Source: Alisma plantago-aquatica
Lineage: Eukaryota > Streptophyta > Magnoliopsida > Alismatales > Alismataceae
DNA: 64,000 nucleotides
Direction of reading: 5' to 3'
Assembly: GCA_963693085.1 (NCBI GenBank)
Contig: OY856409.1
Coordinates: forward strand, 1,165,333,249-1,165,397,248
Under the pieces are notes generated by a model. It was not told the origin of the DNA. It did no database searches and saw only the letters and a program-made list of their open reading frames with translations. Made by a program: the position numbers and the translations under genes. The number at the start of each line of letters is the position of its first letter. Within the stretch, counting starts at the first letter, position 1. Below, piece by piece: positions 49,490 to 60,873 of the stretch.

Positions 49490-49620
49490 TTTAGTTCTCG
49501 GCTCGCGTCTCGCGTTCTCGTTCCCGGCTCCTTCTCGCATTCCCGTTTCCGGCTGCCCCGACGCTGCTGCGACGCCTCTCGTCACCTGAGCCGGCCTGCT
49601 GCGGCGCCTTTCAAGCCAAT
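49490..49620 (+). other. GC-rich leader block of CACTA A
   Basis: A short GC-rich, CT-rich stretch with repeated 'ctcgcg', 'cccggctcc' and 'gctgctgcgacg' words. It corresponds in place to the larger GC-rich block of CACTA B (59190-59690), between the terminal repeat and the TNP2 gene. It is probably untranslated leader or promoter-proximal sequence. Confidence 0.5.
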
Positions 49621-52380
49621 AGGGTCTTAATGTTGAATACAATTACTAATGTGATAGATAATTAATAGGAGATTAGTCAAACCTATATTAATGCTGAAAG
49701 TAATCATAGTGATGACCTTAATAGAAAATATATTGAATATACCATTCTAGATAATACTCCTCTACAAAAAAAGTATATTTTCCAAGTTTTTGATATGAAA
49801 TTGAATTTTGTAATGCTTCACATGGGTTTTCGGACAATAATCTCACTGCTGGAAAGGGGGTTTAAAATAGACATTTCTTTCCGATCAAAGGTGACATATA
49901 TGTAGGGGCCGCCAAGGAGGCATGTATCATTTATGGCAGAGTTATTAAAATAAAATATTGTCTGGCCCACACCCACTTTGGCTTTTGCTAATTTTGCCCC
50001 AAAAAAATTATGGTTGCACCAAAGCCCCTTTCTTGTCCTGCCAATGCCTTTCTTCTTCCAACCCCAAAATTTCTCAAGCTTTCCCCCACCTACAAGCCAC
50101 AACTACCTCCGTCCCCAATTTTCCTTATACTTCTATGAGCTCACTGATTGGAGGGGAGTGGACATCATGGGTAAAGTATATACTTGAAAGCTTTTATATT
50201 GCATATGTTATGGCTCTTTTTCATCTTGAACTTTGTTAAAGACCACATTCAAGCTAGACCTGTTAAATGTTTTACTGACACGTCTGCCCTCATCTACCAC
50301 ATTATATTCTGATAATTCTTTTCTTTGTTATTTTATGTGGATATGTTCGATAATCTTTCCTTTTCATTTCTTTTCTATTGTACTTGGGAATGTTTAGTAA
50401 TATTTTTGACCCTCAAATGTGATATTGTATTTAAATTTTCATTTTCCTTATAGAAGAAATAACACAATAATTAACATTTACTCCAAACTCTTTCCATCAT
50501 TCACTCGGAACCCCTGATAAAATTGGTGCAATTTGTAGGTTATAACCACACTCCACGATCTCTAGAGGTGGAGGTGATCATCCTTAGTTCTCTATAAAAT
50601 CTTGTGCAGTGGGCAAGCGAGATAGTTGTGGAGCACCGAGAGTTGTAGTTGTATTGCTAGGTTATAATTTGTTTCCATATTTTTCACAGTCTTCATGTTA
50701 TGGTTTTTTTGTTTGTATTTTCCTCTACTACAATGTAGGGATTAACAATTTTGTTTTTTCTAGTATTTTTTATAGTTATTCATCTTCTTGTTTAGACAAA
50801 TATATTAATTGTTGTTTCAAGGTATGTTTGAAATAAGAATGATATTTCAAAAATAAAAATTAGATGTGTAGATTCAATTCTAATTTGGTTTAAGGGTTTA
50901 TAATTTTTGAAGGTGGGTACTTCTCCAATTAGTCACTAAGATATACCTTGTTGTAAATTATACATCCTTGTAAGAGTTGTTACAACACTATATGTCAAAA
51001 TTTACATATTGTTTGACACCATATCTTATAAAATGTTTTTTAATGTACAAATTTGAGATGATGTGCAAATAATAAATTTAGACATAATCTAGACAATATG
51101 TAAATATTAAGAAGTTGGATATGTAAAATTATATGATGGGTAATTAGGAGAATATATATTATAAGTCGATGTTTCAATCAGAAATCAACATCATGACGAC
51201 CCTTTTCAAGATTTCTGAAGAAATTATTCAAGATTGTACTTTCCTATATCCAAAAACAGAAAGTTTTTAGCATTATTTTTCTCACTGTAAATTTTTTGTA
51301 GTCATCACTTAATTACTGGATTCATGGCAACAAGATATCTTTTCTATTAAACATACTTGTTATGGCGACAAAGCGACAAGGCTCCAGAGTTGGACACCTA
51401 CTTGTGCATTGGCGTCTTAAAAAAAATTAAAGTTTTGTACACACTTGTGTAAATATGTGTTATAAGTTTTATAACATCCCACTTCATATATATGTTATTT
51501 TTACCTAATATCTATACATTGTTATGATATATATCTCATTTCCCCCTTCATATATATGTTATATTTTAGATATATGAATGTGGGCAATCCATAAAGTTAT
51601 TGTGAACCTACTATTATACATGTCTTACAGGAAAATAACATATTTTGTTGTTTTATACATAGATATGTACATATTAAACACAACCAAACCTGTATATTTA
51701 GAATTTTATTGTTGCATACATAGATGTACACATAATTTTAGAAGTCATACTTGGATGCATTGACGTAAATGTGGTAATATGGATGTTTGAGGTTCCACTA
51801 ATATACAAAATTGAAACCTATCTAAAGTCCGTAATCCACTATACATCAGTTTTAGACTGAAGGGATTAATAATAGCAATGCTTTAAATAGCAACAATATA
51901 TGTTTTGTGTCAGTAGAATTTTTTTATTACTGTAGGGTAACTGTCATCTTGTATACATAGCTTTTGCAGCTATTATGGTTGTTCAATGTTTCTAAAATAA
52001 GGAAGAAGTAATTTACTATTTTTTGGAGTTTCTAAAATAAGCAAGAAGGAATTTAGTATAAGGGTTTGTCTGGTTGGGGGTAAAATGAACCAGCAACAAA
52101 AGTTGCAAAATAGAAAATGAAGAGTAGTGAATTGAAGTTTCATCATTTCCATTTGTTTATACTTGATTCCCTTTCTTGTAATTTAAAGACATTAATATCT
52201 CATAAATAATGATCCACATTGCTTATCCAATTGGGGTTTTATCTTCAAACATGATTTTCATTTCTCATATGCATTAATTTCTCTCATTCCTAATGTGTAA
52301 GCATTTGTTTTAATTATATTCTGACTTAATAGCTATTTCTGTAGTCTTAAATCATTGGTTAACAAAACATCCTTAATTGT
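49621..52380 (+). other. Intron-like spacer in CACTA A
   Basis: AT-rich DNA with no transposase motif, between the GC-rich block and the first TNP2 exon. It ends in 'aatttag', a splice-acceptor-like site, at the exon start. The ORFs at 49818-50102 (-) and 49958-50239 (+) overlap each other and match nothing I know. Confidence 0.5.
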
Positions 52381-53092
52381 TATGAATTTAGGTAAAGGTT
52401 GTTATGGGTAGTCCGTTTATTGAAGATAGGAGTTGGATGTATAGATGCAATACCAAGTATGAGAGACTCAATGATCTCTACTTTCGTGAAGGTGTAGAGT
52501 TCTTTTTGAAGTTTGCATTTAAATATGATGCTAACTCTCAAAAGCTTTGCCCTGGAAAAATTTGTGAGAATAAGTTTTACCAACAGTTAGATCTCATTCT
52601 GTATCACATCCTCTCTAATGGTTTTCTTGAAAGATACACATCATGGGTCTATCATGGAGAGACTATGGGTGGTTGGGCATCTACAAACTTGCAAAATAAT
52701 GAGACATTGCATATGCTAAATAATATGATTGGTTTTTATGAATTTAGGTAAAGTTTGTTATGGGTAGTCTGTTTATTGAAGATAGGAGTTGGATTCATAG
52801 ATGCAATACCAAGTATGAGAGACTCAATGATCTCTACTTTTGTGAAGGTGTAGAGTTCTTTTTGAAGTTTGCATTTAAATATGATGCTAACTCTCAAAGT
52901 CTTTGCCCTTGCAAAATTTGTGAGAATAAGTTTTACCAACAATTATATCTCATTCAGTATCACATCCTCTCTAATGATTTTCTTGAAAGATACACATCGT
53001 GGATCTATCACGGAGAGACTATGGGTGGTTGGATATCTACAAACTTGCAAAATATTGAGACATTGCATATGCTAAATGATATGATGGGTAAT
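52381..53092 (+). repeat. 356-bp tandem duplication of the first TNP2 exon
   Basis: 52381-52736 and 52737-53092 are near-identical. Each runs from 'tatgaatttagg', through the acceptor-like 'tttag', the start 'atgggtagt', and the transposase-associated domain, to a block on 'acattgcatatgctaaat'. The period of 356 is not a multiple of three, so the copies are out of frame with each other. Only the second joins the rest of the gene. Confidence 0.92.
52404..52751 (+). pseudogene. Duplicated TAD exon (upstream copy) of CACTA A transposase
   Basis: A 115-codon frame. It carries the transposase-associated domain (R-S-W-M, then E-G-V-E-F-F-L-K-F-A-F near residue 30, then an L-S-N-G-F-L block and a W-x-x-H-G-E block near 83). 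In the usual cysteine motif the second Cys has become Gly (C-P-G-K-I-C against C-P-C-K-I-C in the downstream copy). It stops just inside the next repeat unit and lacks the catalytic region, so it is a broken partial copy. Confidence 0.85.
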
Positions 53093-55222
53093 TTTGAAGA
53101 AGTTGATCAAGATAATAATTCATCTCCACAACCACAATATGATGATTCCAACATTAGAAAATTCAAAGAACTAATGCATGATGCTAGTACTCCTGTATAT
53201 CCTAATTGTCCAGTTTCTAAGTTTGACGCTATATTGGAATTATGGAAGATGAAATGTGATAATAAATGGACAAAGAAAGGTGCTTCTAATGTTTTGGCCT
53301 TTGCTAAAAAAATTCTCCCTCCAAATAATACACTACCTAAAACTTGGTATGAGTGTAAAAAAATAATGATCAGCATAGGTCTGAAGTGTAAGAAAATACA
53401 TGCTTGCTCTAGTGATTGTATGCTATATTATGGAGAAAATGAAATGTTAAATTCATGTCTAAGGTGTGGTAAATCTAGATGAATTGGTTCTACTAATAAG
53501 AAAAAGAAGATGCCGACAAAGATTGTTTGCTATTTTCCTTTGATTCCACAATTGACTAGACTTTTCATGTGTAAGTCTACCTCTAAACTAATGACATGGC
53601 ATAAAAAAGCATCACTAGGAAAGGAAGGAGAAATGAGTCATCCTCATGATTTTGAAGCATGGAAAGATTTTGATAAAAAAAACACCCAGTGTTTAGTAGT
53701 GAAGCACGTAATGTTTGATTGGGGTTAGGATGTGATGGATTCAACCCTTTTAACATTGCTAAGGGCACTAATAGATCAGTATGGCCAGTGATTATGATGG
53801 TGTACAATTTTCCTCCTTGGTTTGTGTTAGATCAATCATACTTTATGTTGACTCTTCTAATTGATGGGCCTAAAACACCAAGAGATATTGATGTTTATCT
53901 TTAGCCTTTAGTTGATGAGTTAAAATTATTATGGGTTGATGGGATAAACATGTATGACTCTTATGTTAGTAAAAACTTTACTATGCATGTAGCTTTATTG
54001 TGGACAATTAGTGATTTCCCGGCATATGCAATGTTGTCTGGATGTAGTACAAAAGGATACAAGGCTTGCCCAATGTGTCATTCAGATGTAGGGTCTTGTT
54101 ACCTTCATGCTAGTAAGAAGGTTATATATCTAAAACATCGACACTTTCTACCTTTTGACCATCCATGGCGAAAAGATGCTAAAAATTTCAATGGTGATAT
54201 TGAATTTTCCTTGGCACCAAAACCTTTAACTGGTGAAGAGGTAGACATGATTTTGAAAGATTATGATCATACTACTTTTTCCAAGAGTGGGTGGAAGAAA
54301 AGGAACATATTCTTTGAGCTTCCCTATTGGAAGACATTGTTGATAAGACATAATTTAGATGTTATGCATATTGAAAAGAATGTTTGTGAAAACATCTTAG
54401 ACTGGCTGATAGAAAAGGATGGGAAAACTAGAGACATCAATGCAAGGTTAGACTTGGAGGATCTCAAAATAAGACAACGATTATGGCTTAAGACTTCAAA
54501 AAGAACTAAAAAATCAATTGTGCCTCATGCACTTTACAACATGACAGATGAAGAAAGAGAGGTTTTCTTTAGAGTCTTAAAAGAATTGAAATTACCTTAT
54601 GGGTTTTATTCAAATATTTCTAAGAAAGTCCAAATCTCAGATAAAAAAATTGGTTCTTTAAAAAGCCATGACCACCGTGTTCTAATGCAACAACTTTTAC
54701 CTTTGGCTTTAATAACCAAAATATCGAAACCTCTTGGAATGGCAATCCTTGAGTTGTCCTCTTTCTTTAAAGAAATTTGCAACAAGGTCATTGACATAAA
54801 AAAGATGGAGAAATTGGAACAACAAATTCCAATAACTCTTTGCAAGCTTGAAAGAATCTCCCCTCCAGCATTCTTTGATGTAATGATGCACTTGACTATA
54901 CACTTGGCTACCGAGGCACAAATTGTTGGGTCTGTGTATTTTAGATGGATGTATCCAGTTGAGAGATATTTGTTTAGACTTAAAAATTACATTCGTAACA
55001 AAAATAAGCCAGAGGGTTCTATTGTTGAATCTTATCTTATGGAGGGAGTTGTCACTTTTTCATATCGATATAAGAATCAAGTAACCCCTAAGTGGGATAA
55101 CTCAAGGAGATATGTTGATGGGCAATTGGAGTAGGTGTCGAACATCTAATTTCTGAAACAGATATATATCAAGCACATCGTTTTATGTTGTTCAATGCAG
55201 ATGAAGTGCAACCATATTTGAG
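52760..55222 (+). pseudogene. TNP2-type CACTA transposase, element A
   Basis: The TNP2 transposase is expected to cut and rejoin the element ends. Domains in order: TAD (52760-53000); a linker to 53482 with H-A-C-S-S-D-C and C-L-R-C-G-K; Transposase_21 (about 53510-54400), with D-G-F-N-P-F, W-P-V-I-M-M-V-Y-N-F-P-P-W and D-V-M-H-I-E-K-N-V-C; DUF4218 (about 54590-55060), with L-K-S-H-D-H-R-V-L-M-Q-Q and W-M-Y-P-V-E-R-Y. Lesions: a TGA at 53480 where the family has Trp, a break near 53700-53730, and a TAG at 53902 where Gln is usual. The frame 53950-55134 (394 codons) is intact, then the exon runs on in another frame to a donor at 55222. It has few lesions, so it died recently. Confidence 0.9.
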
Positions 55223-55294
55223 GTAAATTTATTTCTATAATTGTCATTACTACATTCCTATACACATTTTAAACTTCATCCTAATAAATGCTAG

Positions 55295-56119
55295 GATGCA
55301 TAAAATGATTTTGCAAGACCAGCATCCAAACTGGAGTGAATTTCAAGTTCAAAAAACACAACATGATGAGTTTGCCTATTGGTTTAAACAACATGTAAGT
55401 ATGTTAATAATTCAAACTATAATTTATTATATATGTAGACGTTAAAAGCTTTTTCCTTCTTGCATTTTAGATTTTAGAACTAGATAAATCCCTTGATTTG
55501 TCAGAAGATATAAAATTCTTAGCCTGCGGCCCTAAAGTTGGAGTATATTCTTATAAGGGATATTATGTTAATGATTATAAGTTTGAGATCAAAGAAAGAT
55601 AAAACACGAGAACCACCCAAAATAGTGGGGTAGCAACACTTGGAGAAGATGGAAGCATATTTTATGGCTCATTAATAGATATCATTGAGATTTCATATTC
55701 TAAAAATATTGTCTTGCATTTGTTTAAGTGTATATGGTATGAAACAAAATATGGGAGCCAAAAAGATTAATACAATTTCACTATGATTGAAACTGTGCAA
55801 AGAAGATATAAAGATGAGCCATTCATCTTCCCTTCATTAGCACACCAAGTGTACTACTAAGTTGATCCAGAATTTCCAGAATGGAGTGTTGTTTGTCACT
55901 GGAGGCCTAGACACACATATGGAAGTCCTAATTATTCCAATTTAGATCACGAAATTGAAAACATCAATATGAGTAGTGAAGATGGCAATGCATGTGACCC
56001 AAGTGATGGCAATGACTATGCTGAATTGTTGACTATATTGGATGTACCAAATGATGTACTTGTGGATAACCTAATAATAGACAATGCTAGAAAAAAGGTT
56101 AAAAAGAAAAAGAGACAAG
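55295..56119 (+). pseudogene. DUF4216 exons of CACTA A transposase
   Basis: Two further exons: 55295-55394 (acceptor 'ctag', donor 'gtaagt') and 55471-56119 (acceptor 'ttttag', donor 'gtaaca'). The second encodes the DUF4216 C-terminal region: F-L-A-C-G-P-K-V-G-V-Y-S-Y-K-G-Y-Y-V-N, then N-S-G-V-A-T-L, then a W-S-V-V-C-H-W block and an acidic tail ending in a Lys-rich K-K-V-K-K-K-K-R. Stops inside it (for example TAA near 55601, 55768 and 55858) break the frame. This domain normally ends plant TNP2 proteins. Confidence 0.8.
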
Positions 56120-56197
56120 GTAACATGTCCTAATTTTCATTATATCATGTATTTTTTGTAGATCTAAATTTTATTGCCATGTATATTTTATTTGTAG

Positions 56198-56963
56198 GAT
56201 GAGTAGAATTGGAAAAACTAGACCATTGTTTGAGATCACGGCTGCACTCAATAAGAAAAGGGACACGATACAATATGATGAACGAATACAAGGTAAGTAA
56301 TGCTATTATAACGCTTGAAACATTTACATAGCATATTCAACTAAGATTTGAATTTTTTTTACACTTTTAATTGTTATTTTAATATCTTTAGGTGGCCATT
56401 CAGGCTCTTCAATTAGCTTGGGTGAACCTTTGTGCAACCTTCCTGGTATGATTTGGAAACTTTCATGCACTAGTCCATTTTTTTCAATAATTCGTTTTTG
56501 CATCCAACATAGGAATTAGGCTCCTTTGTAAAAGAGGCTAAGGGTTCAAAAAGAAAATAACCACCCGATGTTAACGGAAAATGAACAACAAAAAGGGGCT
56601 AAGGAGGTAGCTTCTTTTGAGAATTTTATTCCAAATGCTTTGGAAGAGTATAATATTTCTTTACGTATGTAAATCTACTTGAAAATTTTCATATTAGTTA
56701 TATAATTTCTAAACATAATGTGTCAAATACTAGGAAATGTTGTACTAGTTAAAAGGATTGCTGCAAATTACTCGTATATGCATATTAATGATTCAAAATG
56801 TAATAGCATGATTAGCATATCATCATTTTCTCTTACTTTCTTCTAAAAATAGATCAATTCAGAGAACCAATTTCAAAATTTCTACAAAATGTAGAGGGTG
56901 AGTCTTCTGATAAAGGTACAACAGTGCAAAATCTATTAGAGCAAATCTTGTCAATTTTTCAAG
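56198..56963 (+). pseudogene. Predicted small exons downstream of TNP2 in CACTA A
   Basis: Four exon-like blocks with good splice sites: 56198-56292 (holding an ATG start, M-S-R-I-G-K-T-R-P-L-F), 56392-56445, 56513-56664 and 56853-56963. Donors are 'gtaagt', 'gtatga', 'gtatgt' and 'gtatgt'; acceptors follow T-rich tracts. The third block has an internal stop. I do not recognise the product. By position it could be the second gene of a CACTA element (TNPA-like in En/Spm), joined to the exon array that follows; that is inference. Confidence 0.5.
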
Positions 56964-57056
56964 GTATGTTTACTTCTTTACATTTTTAACTTCATTATAA
57001 ATCTCTTAGGTGAGTTTAGATGTATTTTTATTGATTTTATTATTTATTTTCTAAAG

Positions 57057-58680
57057 AGCATTGTAGGGAGGCATAAAAAAATAACTTCTACATAGATGAG
57101 AGTGAGGAAAGATCCCCTCCCCATGTCCCAATGAAATCAAACACCCTCTAAAAATCATATTCACTCTCTAATGGATATTCTAAAAATAGATATGGTATAA
57201 TAAATATTTATGATTTTGTGCATTTTTTGGTTCAAGTAAAATTAGTTATTGATGACACAAATTGTTGTAATTAGAAGGCTGCCTAAGGGAGACTGGAGAA
57301 AAGAGTCATGATTTGTTAGGGAATGGGGAAAAGTTTCTTTCACATGCTTCAGCAAAAGAAAGTTTTCTCCATAATTCTCTTACTCTCCCCAATGAAGATC
57401 GTGGATATGGAATTGGTAATTAAATATTCTTCATATTTTGTTACAGTACTTTATGTAAATCTAAATCTAACATAATCATTTATATTTTTCTAATTAAAAT
57501 TGTTCTCTTTTAAAGGTCGTTGTAGGGATCCAAGAGATAACCCTGTCAATGCAGTGATGAATGAGGAAAGATCCCCACCCCATGCCATAAGAAAATCAAA
57601 CAATTCTCATAATGCTATTCCACACTCAAATGAGGATTTTGGAAATAGAACTTGTATTTTAGAAATTTATTTATTTAATAGTGAGAATTTTCTTTGAATC
57701 ATGTATATTTTGCTGATTTATTTTGTATTCTATCAAAGGTCGCTCTAGGAATCTAAGGGATGATGACTTTAATGTGGTCAAGAATGAGGAAAGGCCAACT
57801 TTCCATGCAACAAGTAAATCAAATAGCTTTCATAATGCTATTCCACACTATAATGAGGATCTTAGAAATAGAACTGATATTTTAGAAATTTTATTTATTT
57901 ATTAGTGTAAAATTTGTTTGAATCATGTATATTTTTTCTAATTTATTTTGTTTTCTATCAAAGGTCAGTCTAGGGATCTAAGAGATAATAACTATGATGT
58001 GGTTAGGAATGAGGAAAGACCAACTTGCCATGCTACAAGTAAATCAAACAGCTTTCATAATGCTATTCCACACTCAAATGAAGATTTTGGAAATAGAACT
58101 AACATTTCAGAAATTTTTACGTATTTGATAATGTGAGTTTTGCTAGAATCATCTATATTTTGGTGATTTATTTTGTTTTCTATCAAAGGTCACTCTAGGG
58201 ATACAAGAGATAATCATTTTGATGTGGTTAGTAATGTGGAAAGAACTACATGCCATGTTGCAAGTAAATCAAACAACTTTCATAATGTTATTCTACACTC
58301 AAATAAAGATTTTGGAAATAGAATTGGTATTTTAGAATTTTTTACATGTTTTATAGTGTGAGTTTTGCTAGAATCGTGCATATTTTGCTGATATTTTGTT
58401 TTCTATAAAAGGTCACTCTAGAAATACAAGAGATAATCATTTTGATGTGGTCAAATAAAGATTTTGAAAATAGAATTGGTATTTTAGAATTTTTACATGT
58501 TTTATAGTGTGAGTTTTGCTAGAATCATGTATATTTTACTGATTTATTTTGTTTTACAAGAGATTATCATTTTGATGTGGTCAGGAATGAGGAAAGACCA
58601 CCTTGCCATGCAACAAGTAAATCAAACAATTGTCATAAAACTATTCGACACTGAAATAAAGATTTTAGAAATAGAATTGT
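57057..58680 (+). repeat. Tandem array of about eight 138-bp exon-like modules
   Basis: Modules at 57057-57194, 57278-57416, 57516-57653, 57739-57876, 57964-58101, 58189-58326, 58412-58480 (internally deleted) and about 58558-58680 (acceptor lost). Five full modules are exactly 138 bp and repeat every 221-238 bp. Each follows a T-rich tract and 'aaag', and most end before a 'gtattt' or 'gtaatt' donor. Phase is 1 at both ends, so modules can be added or lost without a frameshift. The encoded 46-residue unit has R-D near its start, then N-E-E-R-P, A-x-S-K-S-N and H-N-A-I-P-H-S-N-E-D-F-G-N-R. Several units are free of stops. No family known to me. Confidence 0.75.
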
Positions 58681-58735
58681 TATTTCAGAAGTCTTTTTAT
58701 ATTGTGTAATGTCATTTTCATTTGAATCATGTCAG

Positions 58736-58752
58736 TACTACAGAAATGGCTT
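58736..58752 (+). repeat. 5' terminal repeat of CACTA B
   Basis: TACTACAGAAATGGCTT is a CACTA terminus with its first base changed. The preceding 'cag' would be the 3-bp target duplication, to be checked against the unseen 3' end. Confidence 0.65.
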
Positions 58753-58764
58753 ATAAAGTCACTT

Positions 58765-59150
58765 TTCAAGGTGTCGGTTGTATAAATAAACCGACATCTA
58801 AACTCTACAATGTCGGTTGATAATATAAACCGACATCCAATCTATGAAGGGCGACCAGACACGGGTACCACTTTTATTCAGTGTCGGTTACTTAATAAAA
58901 ACTGACACCTAAAATTAACCGCCAAATCCAAAATTTCCAGCGAAAAAATTACCTCCAAAATTTGACATATGGCGTCGGTTAATAAATAAAAAACCGACGA
59001 CTAAAGGTTATTCGCGAGACAGAAATTGGTGTCGGTTGTCTTTTAGTTAAAAACCGACGACTATAATCTAGTATTGGTGTCGGTTTTTTATCAGAACCGA
59101 CACTGTTGTTTTAGTTGTCGGTTTTTTTGAATAACCGATGCTTATGGTCA
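58765..59150. repeat. Subterminal hairpin repeats of CACTA B
   Basis: Seven modules of the form TGTCGGTT - AT-rich loop - AACCGACA, starting near 58772, 58813, 58881, 58973, 59030, 59076 and 59118. Such subterminal repeats are the binding sites for the element's own accessory protein in En/Spm. The stems vary slightly (GTCGGTT with AACCGAC, or AACTGAC). Confidence 0.88.
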
Positions 59151-59189
59151 ACCTAACAACACCAGCACGAGCGACTCTTCCCCTTTCTC

Positions 59190-59690
59190 TATTTCATTCC
59201 TGATTCTTCAGTTAGGTCCGGCGATTTCTTGCTCATCGCTGCTCGATGCTGCCGCCGATCGTTGCTCCTGTCCTCTCTTCGCCGCTCGGTGCTGCCACCG
59301 GTCGTTGCTCCTGTCCTCTCGTCGCCGCTCGATGTTGCCGCCAGTCGTTGCTCCTGTCCTCTCGTCGCCGCCGCCCCCGCTGGTAGCTTCTTCAGTGCTC
59401 TCCTCGTCACCGCCGCCCCCGCCGGTAGCTGCTTCGGTGCTCTCCTCACCGCTGCCAGCTTCCTTCTAGGTCTCTGCTCCGCCAGCTTCCTGCAAGGTAA
59501 CCGTTTGATCGTCCGCCTTTTCTCCTCTGCCGCTTGCTTTTCTCTGCCGCCGCCGACCTGGAACTCACCCAGGCGGCGCCTAAGCAGGTGCCAGGGCACG
59601 CCTAGGGTCCCAAGCCCAGGTGCCCTGCCTAGCTAGGCCTCTGGGCGGATGCTTGGGCGGCGCTAGGGCATGTCTAGGCTGCTGCTGGGG
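59190..59690 (+). other. GC-rich leader block of CACTA B
   Basis: Strongly GC-rich with a tandem unit around 'gttgctcctgtcctctcgtc' at about 59253-59375. ORFs on both strands (59229-59636 +, 135 codons; 59189-59599 -, 136 codons) are low-complexity (Ser/Ala/Pro or Arg/Ala) and reflect the composition, not a known protein. It is probably the transcribed leader or first exon of the transposase gene, comparable with 49490-49620 in element A. Confidence 0.6.
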
Positions 59691-60160
59691 TTTGGATTCA
59701 TCTACTAGATGCCCAAAACATGCACTGATTTCACCAAGTCACCCCAAAAGCCATGAAAATATTCTGATTGTGTTTATTTATGTACTGATTTCACCAAGCT
59801 AGTGGAATTTTTTTTAAAAGTTATTTACTAATTGTGTTTATTTAATTTTGTACCAATTTTTTTATGATTTATTCATCTACTTATTTGTATTTTTCATCTA
59901 CTTATTTGTATTTTTTGTCTACTATTTTTTATTTAGTTATCTACTCATTTGAATTTATTTGTGTACTGCTTTTGAAATTATATAATCATCTAGTGATGTA
60001 ACTTTATCACAGGCTCATTATGAACCATTAGATCTAGATCTTAGGGTATCTCTACCGTCCTAACTATGAAATTGGTAACTTGTTTCCTTTTGAATATATT
60101 GACAATGTTAATCACCTAACTTGAAGAACTAGGATATGAATGATGAAACTAGGATTGTAG
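59691..60160 (+). other. Intron-like AT-rich spacer in CACTA B
   Basis: No gene. It has several repeats of 'atctacttatttgtattttt' at about 59875-59930 and 'tgtactgatttcaccaag' twice (59721-59740 in related form and 59780-59798). Confidence 0.55.
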
Positions 60161-60830
60161 GTATAAGAATGACAACACATGTATTTGTTGGCCTAGAAAC
60201 CCATCCAAGATTTACTCATTAGGAGTAAATCTTGGATAGTCCCCGGTTTGGACTGTTCTTGAACACCTAATCTCACTTAGGATGTAAGTGTATAATGTGT
60301 ATTGGGTTTTTGAGAATATTTTGGTAACATTTCCCCATTTGTTCTCTAAGTACATATGTACTTAGAAAACAGTAGGGAAATGCTGCCGAAATTTTCTCGA
60401 AAACCCAATACACATTATACACTTACTAGTGAGATTATATGTTCAACAATGGGATAGGTGGTACACATTTATTATATATAAGAATGACAACACATTATTT
60501 GTTGGCCTAGAAACCTATCCAAGATTTACTCATTAGGAGTAAATCTTGGATAGTCCCCGGTTTGGGATTGTTCTTGAACACCTAATCTCGCTTAGGATGT
60601 AAGTGTATAATGTGTATTGAGTTTCCAAGAAAATTTCGGCAACATTTACCCGTTTGTTCTCTAAGTACATATGTATTTGGAGAACAGTGGGGAAATGCTG
60701 CCGAAATTTTCTTGAAACCCCAATACACATTATACACTTACTAGTGAGATTAGGTGTTCAAGAATAGATAGGCGGTACACATTTATTATATATAATAATG
60801 ACATCAAATGTATTTGTTAACCCTAGACCC
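60161..60830. repeat. Duplicated foldback units in CACTA B intron
   Basis: Units begin 'ataagaatgacaacacat' at about 60162 and 60478 (period about 316), with a partial third near 60794 ('taatgacatcaaatg'). Each holds a short hairpin (TCCAAGATTTACTC with GAGTAAATCTTGGA) and a long inverted repeat. In the latter, 'gtgtataatgtgtattggg' pairs with 'cccaatacacattatacac' around a palindromic centre (GTACATATGTAC). Confidence 0.9.
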
Positions 60831-60873
60831 TAATCTTGTCCTAATATATACTTGTTTTCTCTTTGATCATAGA

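Larger units (their letters stand above)
48777..58735 (+). mobile_element. CACTA (En/Spm) transposon A, 3' end not seen
   Basis: It starts CACTACTGGAAATAGGGCCC (48777-48796), the classic CACTA terminal pattern, preceded by 'ggg', a possible 3-bp target duplication. Inside are a GC-rich leader block, a TNP2-type transposase with TAD, Transposase_21, DUF4218 and DUF4216 regions on the plus strand, and a downstream multi-exon unit. No matching inverted end lies before 58735, so element B has either inserted into A or cut it. The extent given is the part visible before element B. Confidence 0.7.

Noticed and set aside
59189..59636. 135-136 codon proteins in the CACTA B leader
   Set aside because: Low-complexity products of a GC-rich tandem repeat on both strands; no domain and no conservation visible in element A.
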